DNA of 39,980 bases, from contig PFNQ01000023.1 in NCBI GenBank assembly GCA_002792115.1, positions 1 through 39,980 of the forward strand. Reading direction: 5' to 3'. Shown piece by piece: positions 8,275 to 17,684 of this stretch. Under the pieces are notes generated by a model. The model was not told the origin of the DNA, did no database searches, and saw only the letters and a list, made by a program, of their open reading frames with translations. This DNA is from Candidatus Woesearchaeota archaeon CG_4_10_14_0_2_um_filter_33_13. GTDB taxonomy: Archaea > Nanobdellota > Nanobdellia > Woesearchaeales > GW2011-AR9. Within the stretch, counting starts at the first letter, position 1; the number at the start of each line of letters is the position of its first letter. Both the position numbers and the translations under genes were made by a program.

Positions 8275-9705
8275 ATGAGGAAAACAAAAATTATCTGTAC
8301 AATTGGCCCTGCAACGATGTCTGAAGAAGCAATTACAAGATTAATAAAATCGGGAATGAACTTAGCAAGGATCAATTTTTCACATGCAGACCATGAAGAA
8401 CATCTTATCAAAATAAAGAATATTAGAAACGTATCTAAAGATATACCTTTAATTTTAGACACATCTGGCCCGGAGATAAGAACTGGAAAGGTTAAAAACG
8501 GAAGAATCAATCTTGAAGAAGGAAAAGAGATTATTATCACCACCAAAGAAGTTTTGGGTAACACCAAAGTTGTTAGTTTAAATCTTAAAAAAATTACTGA
8601 TATTGTTAAACCTGCGGATCTAATATTAATTGAGGACGGAAGAATAGAGTTAATTGTTAAAAGGGTTCAACAAAAAGAAGTGGTTTGTCAAATTGTGGTT
8701 GGTGGAGAATTAGGCAATAACAAAAACGTCAATATTCCCAATAGAGATATCGATTTGCCAGCCATAACTGAAAAGGACATAAAAGATATTATTTTCGGAA
8801 TAGCCCACAACTTTGATTTTATTGCTGCATCCTTTATCCGATCAAAAGAAGATATAACTGCAATTAGAGAAATATTACAGCAGCATAAAGCAAAAGACAT
8901 TAAGATTATATCAAAAATTGAACATAAAAAAGCTATAGACAATATTGATGAGATTATTGCTGCGTCTGATGGAATAATGATAGCACGAGGAGATCTTGCA
9001 GTACAGATTGAAACCCACGAAGTTCCAATAATTCAAAAATTAATAATTACAAAATGTTTACAAGCAAAGATTCCATGTATAGTAGCAACAGAGATGTTAC
9101 AATCAATGGTAAATAATCCTAGACCAACTAGGGCAGAGATTACAGACGTAGCAAACGCAGCATTTGATGGTGCAGATGCAGTAATGTTATCAAAAGAAAC
9201 AACATTAGGGAAATTTCCGTTCCGAACAGTTGAAACAATGAGTAACATTTTAGAGAACGCTGAGAAAACAATATCCACAAAGGATAAAAATTACTTAAAA
9301 TCAAACTGTAAAGTAGAAGCCATTGCTAAATTTGCAGTGGAAGCAGCCGAAGAACTTAACGCTAAATGTATTATTGTCCCAACGGTCAGTGGGTCAACGG
9401 TAAGAAAAATTAGTTCTTTAAGACCAAATATGAACATCATCGCTTTATCTCCAGAGCAAAAAACAGTCAGACAATTAGAATTATCTTATTCAGTTATCCC
9501 TAAGATTATGAAACACCCTAACGATGTTGATCAGTTAATTAAAGAAAGTATTTGGTTAGCACATAAAGATGGCCTTGTTAATGAAGAGGACACGGTAGTT
9601 ATTACCGCAGGAGTACCAATTGGAGTAGTAAACACAACTAATTTATTAGAAATTAGGGTAGTAAAAGATGTAATTCAAACAAAGAAAATACTAATTTCTA
9701 GTTAG
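8275..9705 (+). CDS. pyk: Pyruvate kinase
   Basis: This 476-residue enzyme of normal length starts MRKTKIICTIGPATMSEE. It shows RINFSHAD (substrate/ADP side), ILDTSGPEIRTG, and KIEHKKAIDNIDEI containing the catalytic Lys and metal-binding Glu. GIMIARGDLAVQI carries the metal-binding Asp, and NPRPTRAEITDVANAAFDGADAVML follows, then a C-terminal domain. It converts PEP and ADP to pyruvate and ATP in the cytosol. The usual Lys in DTKGPEIRTG is Ser here and MLSGET is MLSKET, both modest departures. With the TPI gene at 30589 it suggests a working lower glycolysis. The 3' end overlaps the convergent CCA-adding enzyme gene by 15 bases. Confidence 0.96.
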   Translation: MRKTKIICTIGPATMSEEAITRLIKSGMNLARINFSHADHEEHLIKIKNIRNVSKDIPLILDTSGPEIRTGKVKNGRINLEEGKEIIITTKEVLGNTKVVSLNLKKITDIVKPADLILIEDGRIELIVKRVQQKEVVCQIVVGGELGNNKNVNIPNRDIDLPAITEKDIKDIIFGIAHNFDFIAASFIRSKEDITAIREILQQHKAKDIKIISKIEHKKAIDNIDEIIAASDGIMIARGDLAVQIETHEVPIIQKLIITKCLQAKIPCIVATEMLQSMVNNPRPTRAEITDVANAAFDGADAVMLSKETTLGKFPFRTVETMSNILENAEKTISTKDKNYLKSNCKVEAIAKFAVEAAEELNAKCIIVPTVSGSTVRKISSLRPNMNIIALSPEQKTVRQLELSYSVIPKIMKHPNDVDQLIKESIWLAHKDGLVNEEDTVVITAGVPIGVVNTTNLLEIRVVKDVIQTKKILISS

Positions 9706-10926
9706 ATTCGTGGTTAGAACTTTCTCTTTAAAATACTTTTTAGATAACAAATCATTAACAAAATCTTCTAACTGAGGAAACTCTGTTTTTACTTTGGCAA
9801 ATAGCTGTCCATCCTTCTCAAAAGTATTTTTATTTTTCTTTTTAAAATCTTTAACATATTCTTTAAGTGTTAATGGCGGCCCTCTTCTAATTTGATAATC
9901 ATCAAGTTTCTGATCCTTTAATAAAAAATAAAAGATAGCTTGCTTATCCCACCGCCATTCTGCTTTCAGGATTGTAAAAAGTTCTAATTCTTTTTTAAGA
10001 AACTCGAAAGCCTTAAGCAATTTTACTCCAACTACGTCTCTCTTCCCTTCCAAAGGAGTAATTTGCAAATAAACTAAATGGCCTTTTTCTTTTTTAAGTT
10101 GTTCTAGATTGATTTCTTCCCTTACAAAAAACTTAGCAGAAGGACTTTTAAGGTATTCTTTAGCTTTCTTCTGCATCAACTGAAATTTCTCTAAAGATAA
10201 AGCAGCAGCAGTATTTCTGTTTTTATCCACTGGGTCTATGATAATTAAGGGTGATTGTAATTTAGATTTATTCAAATGAAACATAACCATTGTCTTGTTA
10301 GTATAATATTTCTCAGGATCTATAACTTCAGGATTTTTCCATTTCAAAGATTTCTGGAGTAGATTCGCAAAAGAACCATAATATGCCGTAAGAATTTCTA
10401 AAACATAACCGCTAAAACCACAGATGTGTGATTCCGCCCCGTAAAGTCCATTAGCTTTACAAAATTGTTTAGCCAGTCTTACTTGATCCTTTAAGGTTTT
10501 AGTGTTTTTATTAACCCAAATTGCATGTAATGGAGAGATATCCGTGATGTTTAATGCTTCTTCAGCCTTGTTTATCTTGAGAATAGGGACAACTTCAAAG
10601 TTCATATCTTTGTAAAGAAGCTGAAAATAATCTCGGCTACCATGCAAACGGTTTAACTTAATTTTAGGAAACGCCTTCTTTAATGATGTTTGTAATAGTT
10701 CTGCAAGGTTATCAGAAGAAGTAGAAAACTTCAAGAAATCAAATTGAACAAAAATGTCCACATCAAAATTTCCAGAAAGCCAAGTGTCTTTAGCACCACT
10801 TCCTCCAAGAATAGCTTGCGCCCCTTTAAGATTAAAATTTAACAACTCCAAAAATTCTTCCGTCGTTTGCTTAAAACGAGCCCTTTCTTCTCTATTTGGA
10901 GTTATCTTAGCTAAAACTTCTTTCAT
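9691..10926 (-). CDS. cca: CCA tRNA nucleotidyltransferase, archaeal class I
   Basis: This 411-residue enzyme has the class I nucleotidyltransferase signature GGSGAKDTWLSGNFDVDIF near residue 41, with the two catalytic Asp of DVDIF. Next comes YFQLLYKDMNFEVVPILKI with a third acidic position. ESHICGFSGYVLEILTAYYGSF corresponds to the conserved archaeal central domain, and a long tail domain follows. It adds or repairs the 3' CCA of tRNAs. This is needed here because neither complete tRNA gene in the window encodes CCA. The ATG at 10926 was chosen over the TTG at 10932: a TTAATATAACC element lies about 25 bases upstream. It converges on and overlaps pyk by 15 bases. Confidence 0.96.
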   Translation of the reverse strand: MKEVLAKITPNREERARFKQTTEEFLELLNFNLKGAQAILGGSGAKDTWLSGNFDVDIFVQFDFLKFSTSSDNLAELLQTSLKKAFPKIKLNRLHGSRDYFQLLYKDMNFEVVPILKINKAEEALNITDISPLHAIWVNKNTKTLKDQVRLAKQFCKANGLYGAESHICGFSGYVLEILTAYYGSFANLLQKSLKWKNPEVIDPEKYYTNKTMVMFHLNKSKLQSPLIIIDPVDKNRNTAAALSLEKFQLMQKKAKEYLKSPSAKFFVREEINLEQLKKEKGHLVYLQITPLEGKRDVVGVKLLKAFEFLKKELELFTILKAEWRWDKQAIFYFLLKDQKLDDYQIRRGPPLTLKEYVKDFKKKNKNTFEKDGQLFAKVKTEFPQLEDFVNDLLSKKYFKEKVLTTNLTRN

Positions 10927-11030
10927 AAACAATCATAAACCCACTGGTTATATTAATCTTTTTGTTTGATTTTTTGTTTAGGATTAGTGGTGAGAATAGT
11001 TTTTATATGATTAAAAATTTCTGCATTTTC

Positions 11031-11321
11031 ATGGTAGTATTAAGATCAAGAGTAGTATGCTTTCGTTGTAATAATCCGGTTAATAGATTAGATACAGTTA
11101 AAACTGCGTCTAAAAATGGCGAACCAAGATATGAATGTTCTGTTTGTTACAAAAAACAAAAGACTGCTCAATGGGGAGTAGGTGATGAAATCCCAGTAAA
11201 AGCAGAATGTTTCTGTCAGCGTTGCAAGTATCACTTTAAGTCAAAATCAGGGTTATGCCCATATTGTAGCCAGAAAGATTTGGTTATAAAAGGAAAAATC
11301 ACCGTTCATGATCTGTTATAG
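11031..11321 (+). CDS. Small zinc-ribbon protein
   Basis: This 96-residue protein starts MVVLRSRVVCFRCNNPVNR. An N-terminal pair CFRC/CSVC and a C-terminal pair CFCQRC/CPYC form two zinc ribbons. It resembles the protein at 7183-7593 in the second ribbon. An upstream frame (from 10962) exists but the start at 11031 is preferred: the TATA tract TTTTTATATGATT (about 10999-11011) is centred about 26 bases before it, giving a leaderless message. Function is unknown; nucleic-acid binding is a reasonable guess. Confidence 0.65.
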   Translation: MVVLRSRVVCFRCNNPVNRLDTVKTASKNGEPRYECSVCYKKQKTAQWGVGDEIPVKAECFCQRCKYHFKSKSGLCPYCSQKDLVIKGKITVHDLL

Positions 11322-11366
11322 TTTGTTATAGAAAGATTTAATTATAGATAATTCTTCTTTAATGTT

Positions 11367-11780
11367 ATGAATCTTAAATACTCTGCAAAGTTTTATTGGG
11401 GTGCTACGCTGATTATACTTAGTTTTATTATTGGAGGGTTTAGTAAGGTTTTGTTTTTCTTGAATTTAGAAAATGATAATATGTTCTGGTCAATGTTAAT
11501 TGTCTACATTTTAAGTTGGCCAATATTGATATTAGGGGTATGGTGGATGGGTAAGGAATACGCAGATAGTTTGCGAAGATACCTCCAATACAAGTTTTAT
11601 TCCGAACATTTACGAAATGGAACACAAAAAGCTTTTACTGCTACAAAAAACAAAGCGAATGAAGTTAAGTTAAAGGCCAATGAAGTTAAATTAAAAGCAA
11701 AAGAGAAAACCGTAATTCTAAGATCTAAGGTTAAGGACAGGCTTAACAAACATAAAGCGATTATTATCAAACAACCTTAA
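11367..11780 (+). CDS. Two-helix membrane protein with basic amphipathic tail
   Basis: This 137-residue protein has two membrane helices (residues ~10-32 and 40-62) followed by a strongly basic helical tail. The tail contains a tandem peptide repeat KANEVKL/KANEVKL/KAKEK that is also visible as a short repeat in the DNA at about 11655-11705. No family is recognised. The tail could form a coiled coil or bind nucleic acid or lipid headgroups at the inner face. The gene follows the zinc-ribbon gene after 45 bases. Confidence 0.55.
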   Translation: MNLKYSAKFYWGATLIILSFIIGGFSKVLFFLNLENDNMFWSMLIVYILSWPILILGVWWMGKEYADSLRRYLQYKFYSEHLRNGTQKAFTATKNKANEVKLKANEVKLKAKEKTVILRSKVKDRLNKHKAIIIKQP

Positions 11781-11866
11781 AGTGGTTGAGATTGCAAAAA
11801 TTGTTATTCATTAAGAAGTAGTTATTCTAGCTAAAATTTATAAAAAGAGTCTATTTTTCAAGATTT

Positions 11867-12868
11867 ATGTTAAAACATCCTAGCTTACTACTAGACGATT
11901 TAGTTACATGGTATAGTACTGATCTAATCAAAGGGGAACCAAGGAAAAAATCTGCGCATAGTCAATTATCTAGAATTAGACCAGATGTGCCTTTGGACTT
12001 TAGATTAGAAACGGGAATGCGCAGAGGATTAAGTACTTCTTTAGACAAATCGCAACTGATATTAATTAATGGGGCCGTTGCCGATAGTTTATATTTCTTA
12101 GATCAATCTCAAGTGAATTACGATAGCCTAGATCATTTACCTTTTGGAACAATGTTTTTTGAGTTAATGCAAGCAGTTCCATTTGAAATGGAAATGGGCG
12201 TTGAAGCACCATTAAAAGCAATCTTATTTGGAAAAGCAAAAGATGTTAGTCCGATATGTAGTGTTTTTGGTGATTCTGTTCTAAAAGCACCCGATGGAAG
12301 CGAAATGAATTTGTTCTATGCTGGACTATTCTTTGAAGGAATGAATAGATTTGACTTGCCAAATGAAATAATCTTCACTCCTGAAGATTTGAGGAAAGGA
12401 AACAATAGTATTCGTGCCATAGAACTCGCTTCTACAACTGATTACTCACATTTAACGGCAGACAAAGTTTATAATAGATTAATCAATCTATGTGTTAATA
12501 TTGTCAGTTATATCAATGCCCATAATGTTACAATTGTTAAAACTGAAAGAGATAATCCATATCTGCCAAGGATTAACAGAAAACGTGCTCAAAAGGGTCA
12601 TAAACAAATAAAGCCGCTTCATCCAATACATTGGATTGATATCAAACAAAGTACACATTATTCTAGGGAAAGACAAAGATTAGAAGAAGAAGGACGAACA
12701 TTAGAATATCAAGAAATTGTCAGGGGTCATTTCCAAAGATACCACACTAATGATGGTGTTGTTAAACTTTGGAGAGATCCATTCCGTCGTGGTCCGGAAG
12801 ATGCTCCTTGGAGAAATAATAGATATAGATTATTAGACACACTACTAAAACAAGGTACAAAGTTCTAG
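11867..12868 (+). CDS. Hypothetical protein with His/Arg-rich C-terminal motif
   Basis: I cannot assign this 333-residue protein. The first two thirds form a mixed alpha/beta domain with no catalytic motif that I know. The last ~90 residues contain KGHKQIKPLHPIHWIDI, then IVRGHFQRYH, then VVKLWRDPFRRG. I recall this His/Arg pattern (RGHxRxY followed by a tryptophan/RG block) from C-termini of uncharacterised proteins, often in viruses and mobile elements, but this is memory-based. The start is supported by a TATA box AATTTATAAAAAG about 27 bases upstream and leaderless. It is a single-gene unit. Confidence 0.6.
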   Translation: MLKHPSLLLDDLVTWYSTDLIKGEPRKKSAHSQLSRIRPDVPLDFRLETGMRRGLSTSLDKSQLILINGAVADSLYFLDQSQVNYDSLDHLPFGTMFFELMQAVPFEMEMGVEAPLKAILFGKAKDVSPICSVFGDSVLKAPDGSEMNLFYAGLFFEGMNRFDLPNEIIFTPEDLRKGNNSIRAIELASTTDYSHLTADKVYNRLINLCVNIVSYINAHNVTIVKTERDNPYLPRINRKRAQKGHKQIKPLHPIHWIDIKQSTHYSRERQRLEEEGRTLEYQEIVRGHFQRYHTNDGVVKLWRDPFRRGPEDAPWRNNRYRLLDTLLKQGTKF

Positions 12869-12943
12869 AAAATATTAAATCAGCGATAAAAGAACAACAA
12901 AATAGTTAAGATTATAAATCAATTCTTTTTAATCTTTTTTCTG

Positions 12944-13342
12944 ATGAAATTTAAAGCAAAAAAGAGTTATGGTCAATATAAAACGACTAAATGTCCATTC
13001 TGTGATAGAATTGCTACACTTAAAAATGAAGAAGGTTTAGATGTTTGCCCACAACATACAAAAAGTGTATTGCCAGAGATTAAATGCACTTGTGGTTCAT
13101 GGTTAGAAGCAAGATCAGGAAAATTTGGCCCGTATTTTAATTGCTTGAATTGTGGAAATATTAATTACAATAAGGGCATGGAGATTAAAGCTTTGACAAT
13201 GAAAGGTCAACCAGAAAAGGTTATCATAGAAAAACCTCAATCAATTTTTTTTAGAGAAAGAATAGAAGTTAAAGGAAAAACGCAAACTAAAGAACGCAAG
13301 GAAATAACTATCAGTTCAAACGATTCTTACTATTTTGATTAA
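12944..13342 (+). CDS. Topoisomerase I-type zinc finger protein
   Basis: This 132-residue protein has an N-terminal CPFC/CPQH zinc-binding knuckle, then a second finger CTCGSWLEARSGKFGPYFNC..CG. The latter closely matches the C4 zinc finger found at the C-terminus of DNA topoisomerase I (the EKRSGRFGPFxxCSxYPxC type). No topoisomerase catalytic domain is present, so this is a stand-alone DNA-binding zinc-finger protein. The C-terminal 45 residues are charged and probably flexible. A GATTATAAATC TATA box lies about 30 bases upstream of the ATG. Confidence 0.68.
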   Translation: MKFKAKKSYGQYKTTKCPFCDRIATLKNEEGLDVCPQHTKSVLPEIKCTCGSWLEARSGKFGPYFNCLNCGNINYNKGMEIKALTMKGQPEKVIIEKPQSIFFRERIEVKGKTQTKERKEITISSNDSYYFD

Positions 13343-13505
13343 GAAATGGTTTTATAGCAAATAACTACATAAAAAACGATTGGTTGCGAAAGAATTATAT
13401 ACGGGAAATTTTATATTAATCAATATATGCAATTAAAAAGAGGTGTCAGTTTAGTTTAAAGGAAGTTATTGAATAGGATTATTTAGTAGATAAACAAACT
13501 GAAAA

Positions 13506-14762
13506 ATGGAATTAATATATCAAATAGTTGTTCTGGTAATCTTGATCTTGCTTTCTGCCTTCTTTTCGGCTTCGGAGTTAGCACTTTTTTCCATAAGCAC
13601 CTTACGTTTAAGACATCTTTCAAAAACAAATAAGGCTAGATTTCATCTAGTAGAGAAGATTAAGCAAAAACCACAAAAGCTTTTAGTAACAATCTTAATT
13701 GGAAATAATCTTGTTAATATTGGTGCTTCTGCTTTAGCTGCTTCTATCGCCTTTGAATTTATTCGAAATTATGCTGTTAGTATAACAACTGCAGTGATGA
13801 CTTTGATTATTTTAATTTTTGGAGAGATTGTTCCAAAATCTATTGCTACAAGACATAATGAAAAAATTTCTGTTTTTGTAGCCAGACCATTACGCGTAAT
13901 TCAGATTGTATTTCTTCCAGTGATTTATTTCTTTGAGGGGTTTACTAAGTTGGTAAGTAAAGTGTTTAAACACAATAAAAATCCATTAGTAACAAAAGAA
14001 GAAATCAAAACTTTTGTTTCTGTAGCAGAGGAGATTGGTCAAATCAAAGGAGTAGAAAGAGAAATGATCCACCGTATCTTTAAGTTTGATGATTTAGAAA
14101 CAAAAGATGTTATGACTCCAAGAAGAGATATTATTGGGCTTTCAGATGAGATAAAGATTAGGGATGCTGGAGAACTGTTTTACAAAAGCGACCACATTAG
14201 AATTCCAGTTTATAAGAAAGATTTAGACCACATAACTGGATATGTCCATATATTAGATTTACAAAAAGCATTGAACAACAGAAAAGGAAGTCAATTAATT
14301 AAAACAATTAAAAGACCAATTGCTTTTGTTCCAGCAACGAAAAAAATAGATGCACTGTTACGATTTATGCAAAAGAAGAAACAACAGATTGCTATTGCTG
14401 TAGATAATTATGGAACAAATCTGGGGTTAATTACAATTGAAGATATTCTAGAAGAGATCGTTGGAGAGATTATTGATGAAACGGAAAAGGTTGAACCTAG
14501 AATCAAAAATTATTCAAATGGAAGATTTTCCGTCCTAGGAAAAACAGACATCTTTGAGATTAATAAGAAATGTGGATTAAAATTACCAAGAAAAAAAGTT
14601 TCTAAATCAATCTCAGAATATATTTTGGAGATTTCTGGAAAAATTCCTAAAGAAGATGATGTTATTAAGATAAGGGGAGCAGAGATAAGAGTCATTGAGG
14701 TAGAGAACAATGTTATCGAAAGAGTAATTATTAGAAAAAAAATCCGAGCAAAGAAAAGATAA
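13506..14762 (+). CDS. CNNM/CorC-family transporter (DUF21-CBS-CorC)
   Basis: This 418-residue protein has three domains in order. A DUF21 membrane domain spans residues ~1-170, with SAFFSASELALFSI, NNLVNIGASALAA and FGEIVPKSIATRH. A paired CBS domain spans ~190-310, with DVMTPRRDI and YGTNLGLITIEDILEEIVGEI. A C-terminal CorC_HlyC domain spans ~335-410. The family exports or regulates Mg2+ and other divalent cations, and the CBS pair usually binds ATP/Mg. A TATA-like GAATTATATACGG at about 13390-13402 implies a leader of roughly 80 bases, longer than usual for this window. Confidence 0.9.
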   Translation: MELIYQIVVLVILILLSAFFSASELALFSISTLRLRHLSKTNKARFHLVEKIKQKPQKLLVTILIGNNLVNIGASALAASIAFEFIRNYAVSITTAVMTLIILIFGEIVPKSIATRHNEKISVFVARPLRVIQIVFLPVIYFFEGFTKLVSKVFKHNKNPLVTKEEIKTFVSVAEEIGQIKGVEREMIHRIFKFDDLETKDVMTPRRDIIGLSDEIKIRDAGELFYKSDHIRIPVYKKDLDHITGYVHILDLQKALNNRKGSQLIKTIKRPIAFVPATKKIDALLRFMQKKKQQIAIAVDNYGTNLGLITIEDILEEIVGEIIDETEKVEPRIKNYSNGRFSVLGKTDIFEINKKCGLKLPRKKVSKSISEYILEISGKIPKEDDVIKIRGAEIRVIEVENNVIERVIIRKKIRAKKR

Positions 14763-14775
14763 TTAGGAATTCTTC

Positions 14776-15735
14776 TTACAGATTAGGATAATGGTTCCAT
14801 TTTAACGTGTTAATCACTCGAACATGGTTATAATCTCTAATTAACCCAGGAAACTTTTCTCTTAATTTTGTAATAAACAAAAGGAGGTCGTTAATATTAT
14901 TAACCAACAGATCTATCTCTAAATCACTAAATGCTCCAAGAGTTTTAGTAATACTAATTACTTTTGGAAGAACTTTAAGATGATCTAATAACCTTGGCAA
15001 TAGATCCATCTCTTCAATTTGTAGATGCACTCTACAAAATTCCTTAGCCATCTTAGAAAAATTAAAAATAGTATAATATCCACAAATGATCCCTTGCGAT
15101 TCTAGCTTTTTGATTCTATAGATCAGTGAACTACTCTTTAGATTAACAGATGTTGCAATCTCATAGATGGGTTTACGGCAATCCTTACTCAAAATATCCA
15201 ATATGTTCTTATCAATATTATCATAGCTAACTTCTTTTTTATTTCCAATAAGGAAGGAATATTTTATTCTCAAGTCATTTTCCGAAAAGAAAGGGAACAA
15301 TTTCTTTTCTACAACAAAACTAAAAAAATAGCTTTTGATTATTTTTCTAAACTGCTTTAGTGTTTCAAACCATTCATTCCAGAAAGTTCGTAAATCTTTA
15401 GTATAAAAACTAACCACTAGATCAAAATCACCTACACATTTGATAACAATACCAGAATTATGGCAGGACTGTAAATATATCAAAAAGTCTTTCTCTTGTT
15501 GAAGATCTCGTTCATATAAGTTTAGATAAACTCTCAGTTCTGTAAATCCTAAAGCAGAAGGATCTATCAAAGTAGCAAAACCTTTGATAATGCCGTTATC
15601 AAGAAGAATATTAAAATTATAATTAACCACACTTTTAGGCAAGTTTGCTCTTTTTCCGATTTCAGAATAACTTAATCTTGCATTCTTATCAATGACGGAA
15701 AGGATTTTTTGTTGTGGGTGACTTAATGAGACCAT
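14776..15735 (-). CDS. Tandem Lrp/AsnC-type transcriptional regulator
   Basis: This 319-residue protein has two Lrp/AsnC modules. HTH 1 (residues ~6-50, LSYSEIGKRANLPKSVVNYN) is followed by a sensor-like domain with VGDFDLVVSFY. HTH 2 (~175-215, KPIYEIATSVNLKSSSLIYR) is followed by LGAFSDLEIDLLV. It is paralogous in layout to the regulator at 2091-3086. Each could form a pseudo-dimeric regulator from a single chain. A TATA box (TTTTATATATT on the minus strand, about 15755-15765) lies about 26 bases before the ATG, so the message is leaderless. It converges with the CorC-like gene at a 13-base gap. Confidence 0.82.
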   Translation of the reverse strand: MVSLSHPQQKILSVIDKNARLSYSEIGKRANLPKSVVNYNFNILLDNGIIKGFATLIDPSALGFTELRVYLNLYERDLQQEKDFLIYLQSCHNSGIVIKCVGDFDLVVSFYTKDLRTFWNEWFETLKQFRKIIKSYFFSFVVEKKLFPFFSENDLRIKYSFLIGNKKEVSYDNIDKNILDILSKDCRKPIYEIATSVNLKSSSLIYRIKKLESQGIICGYYTIFNFSKMAKEFCRVHLQIEEMDLLPRLLDHLKVLPKVISITKTLGAFSDLEIDLLVNNINDLLLFITKLREKFPGLIRDYNHVRVINTLKWNHYPNL

Positions 15736-15843
15736 AATAGTCCAATATTAGAATGAATATATAAAATTATCTAATTTTGAGCAACAATTTTGTAGTAAAG
15801 TTAATCATTACAACAATCTCCAGGATATAACGGTGAAACAAAA

Positions 15844-16518
15844 ATGAATGCAAAACAAGCAATTTTAGGATTATCATTAACATATCTGGTTGGGGCTTTT
15901 GGAGGTTGTGCTTCAACAGGTGCATTGGAACAACAAAAAAGAGCAGCAGAGTTAGATGCATTGTTAGATGTAACCATTTCAGAAACCGCAGTCTTAAGAC
16001 CAGTGGAAACAGTTAAACCAATAGCACCAAGTTATGTTGCCCCGGTTTCAACACCAGCAAGGCCAGTGGTTAGAGCACCACACCAAGAAATAGATATTTC
16101 ACAATATCTTATTACTCCTGAAGAAAGAGCTGCGCAAGTAAAAGCTGAAGCAAAAGAAGTTAAAAAAATTCAAGCAGAAGGGTTAGCAGAGATAGATAGA
16201 AGATATCAAACTTGTAAAGACGAGTTAAGATATCAATTGCCACCAAACGCGCGCGGAGAATGTCATGGAAAAGATGGAGACAAGTATATGAGTTGCAACT
16301 TCACTATTGATGGGTGTGTTTATGAGATCAGAATAGAAGCAGAAAGAGTTGCAAAAGTTGGTCCAGAAGTTGCATATCAACAATTAGTAGCAAGTAAACC
16401 AGACTTATTAGAAACTTTAGCTAAGAAACATTGTGTAATTGAGGAGAAAACATTAGAATTTGAGGGGGAAGAAGTTTTAGGACAAAGTGTCTTAGAGTAT
16501 GCAATACATAAAGGATAA
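15844..16518 (+). CDS. Putative secreted lipoprotein
   Basis: This 224-residue protein starts with a lipoprotein-type signal (AILGLSLTYLVGAFGGC, Cys22 in a lipobox-like AFGGC). An Ala/Pro/Val-rich linker runs to about residue 80, followed by a helical Lys/Glu/Ala stretch. The C-terminal domain has three Cys in DELRYQ...GECHGKD..YMSCNFTIDGCVYEI that could form disulphides. It is probably membrane-anchored outside the cell. No family is recognised. It is divergent from the Lrp-type gene. A GGTG close upstream of the ATG could be a weak ribosome-binding site. Confidence 0.65.
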   Translation: MNAKQAILGLSLTYLVGAFGGCASTGALEQQKRAAELDALLDVTISETAVLRPVETVKPIAPSYVAPVSTPARPVVRAPHQEIDISQYLITPEERAAQVKAEAKEVKKIQAEGLAEIDRRYQTCKDELRYQLPPNARGECHGKDGDKYMSCNFTIDGCVYEIRIEAERVAKVGPEVAYQQLVASKPDLLETLAKKHCVIEEKTLEFEGEEVLGQSVLEYAIHKG

Positions 16519-16542
16519 TAAACTATGCCTTAATAACTTTAC

Positions 16543-17583
16543 TTACCGAAGGGGCAAAGGAAGTTGTTGAGGATTATTTTTGTAAGAAACTATTTTGTAA
16601 GGGGGAGTACCTTTCACAACTTTAACCACGGGGAGAGCTAAAGTTGCACGATGATTATGTGCAAGAGTAATCTGATCAGATCTAGTTCTTTGAATCATTA
16701 TAGTTAAGTCATCGTAAAATCTATCCAATCCCTCTAAATCTTGTACCTTGCCTTCTACACCAACAGTTAAACATTTATAACACCCCCATGGAATGTCCGA
16801 AATAATGGGGTACGTACAAGGAAGGTTTTGTTCTTGAAGAATACTTGGACCATCTGTGAGTGAATTGTTTCGAAACAAAGATATTCTAGTTTCTTGTTGA
16901 TTAACCCAAACAGAATAACTTGCTTCTGAATTACCTTGTTCATCTTTATCATAAGCAAGGCCTTCTAAAGCAAGAAATCCTTCTAAGTTCTGTTTTGACA
17001 TCTTAAAATTCCCTGCATCAACTTCAATTCCAACAATTCTCTTCACCCCACATTCAATGCCAGAGATAAGACTTCCGCCATGCCCCAGAAAAGGATCAAC
17101 AAATACACTCACTTCATGACCAAATGCATTCTCATGAATGTAAATCATTTGACACATTAATTCAACATTACCATAAAACGCATTTTTGAAAGACTTGCCA
17201 TTTCTTTGAGATAATTGCGCACTATTTATAGATGGGTTAAAAATAACATATGCGCTATCTGGAGCGATAACTAACTCTTTATTTGAGGCCGTCTTAATAG
17301 ATCTATGAACACGTCTCAAATCTTTAGTAAATCGATGTAATTCTCCAGAAACACGTGAAGGAGAATGATGCTCATAAACAGCACGCAAATCCCCGGCATA
17401 AACTATTTCAAAAACCTGGATCCCTGAATTTGTTGCTCTTTCAACCAAACGATCTAGGTTAATAACTTCCACAACCATTTGTTTTCTACTAAAATGATCC
17501 ACCACAGACCCACAATTTGATATAACTTCCTCTAAAGCACCCTCTGCGGTAATATCCCTTTTTCTTAATAAAACTAAAGTCAT
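16543..17583 (-). CDS. Divergent Trm11/TrmG10-like methyltransferase
   Basis: This 346-residue protein has a class I SAM-dependent methyltransferase core. Motif I reads FVDPFLGHGGSLISGIECG and is followed by VGIEVDAGNFKMSKQNL (acidic end of beta-2). A later SDIPWG occupies the position of the D/N-PPY/W catalytic motif. The DPF.G.GG..I.G and downstream D.PWG arrangement is that of tRNA guanine-N2 methyltransferases (Trm11/Trm14/TrmG10), but I see no clear THUMP domain in the N-terminal 150 residues and the second Pro of DPPW is missing (DIPW). Substrate is therefore uncertain. A TATA box (CTTTATAAAC on the minus strand, about 17603-17612) lies about 25 bases upstream. Confidence 0.6.
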   Translation of the reverse strand: MTLVLLRKRDITAEGALEEVISNCGSVVDHFSRKQMVVEVINLDRLVERATNSGIQVFEIVYAGDLRAVYEHHSPSRVSGELHRFTKDLRRVHRSIKTASNKELVIAPDSAYVIFNPSINSAQLSQRNGKSFKNAFYGNVELMCQMIYIHENAFGHEVSVFVDPFLGHGGSLISGIECGVKRIVGIEVDAGNFKMSKQNLEGFLALEGLAYDKDEQGNSEASYSVWVNQQETRISLFRNNSLTDGPSILQEQNLPCTYPIISDIPWGCYKCLTVGVEGKVQDLEGLDRFYDDLTIMIQRTRSDQITLAHNHRATLALPVVKVVKGTPPYKIVSYKNNPQQLPLPLR

Positions 17584-17684
17584 AGGACAATTTCAGGAGT
17601 CCAGTTTATAAAGGTTACTACCCCCAAGGAACAAATTTATTACTGGGGGAACCAAGTTATTTAATAAAATTAAATCAAAATATA

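Noticed and set aside
11650-11705. Short DNA repeat, possible CRISPR
   Set aside because: It is an in-frame KANEVKL peptide repeat in a coding region; no spacers or regular units. No CRISPR array was seen anywhere in the window.
16767-16958. 63-codon minus-strand ORF inside the methyltransferase gene
   Set aside because: It is the same strand in another frame, fully internal to a gene with clear methyltransferase motifs.
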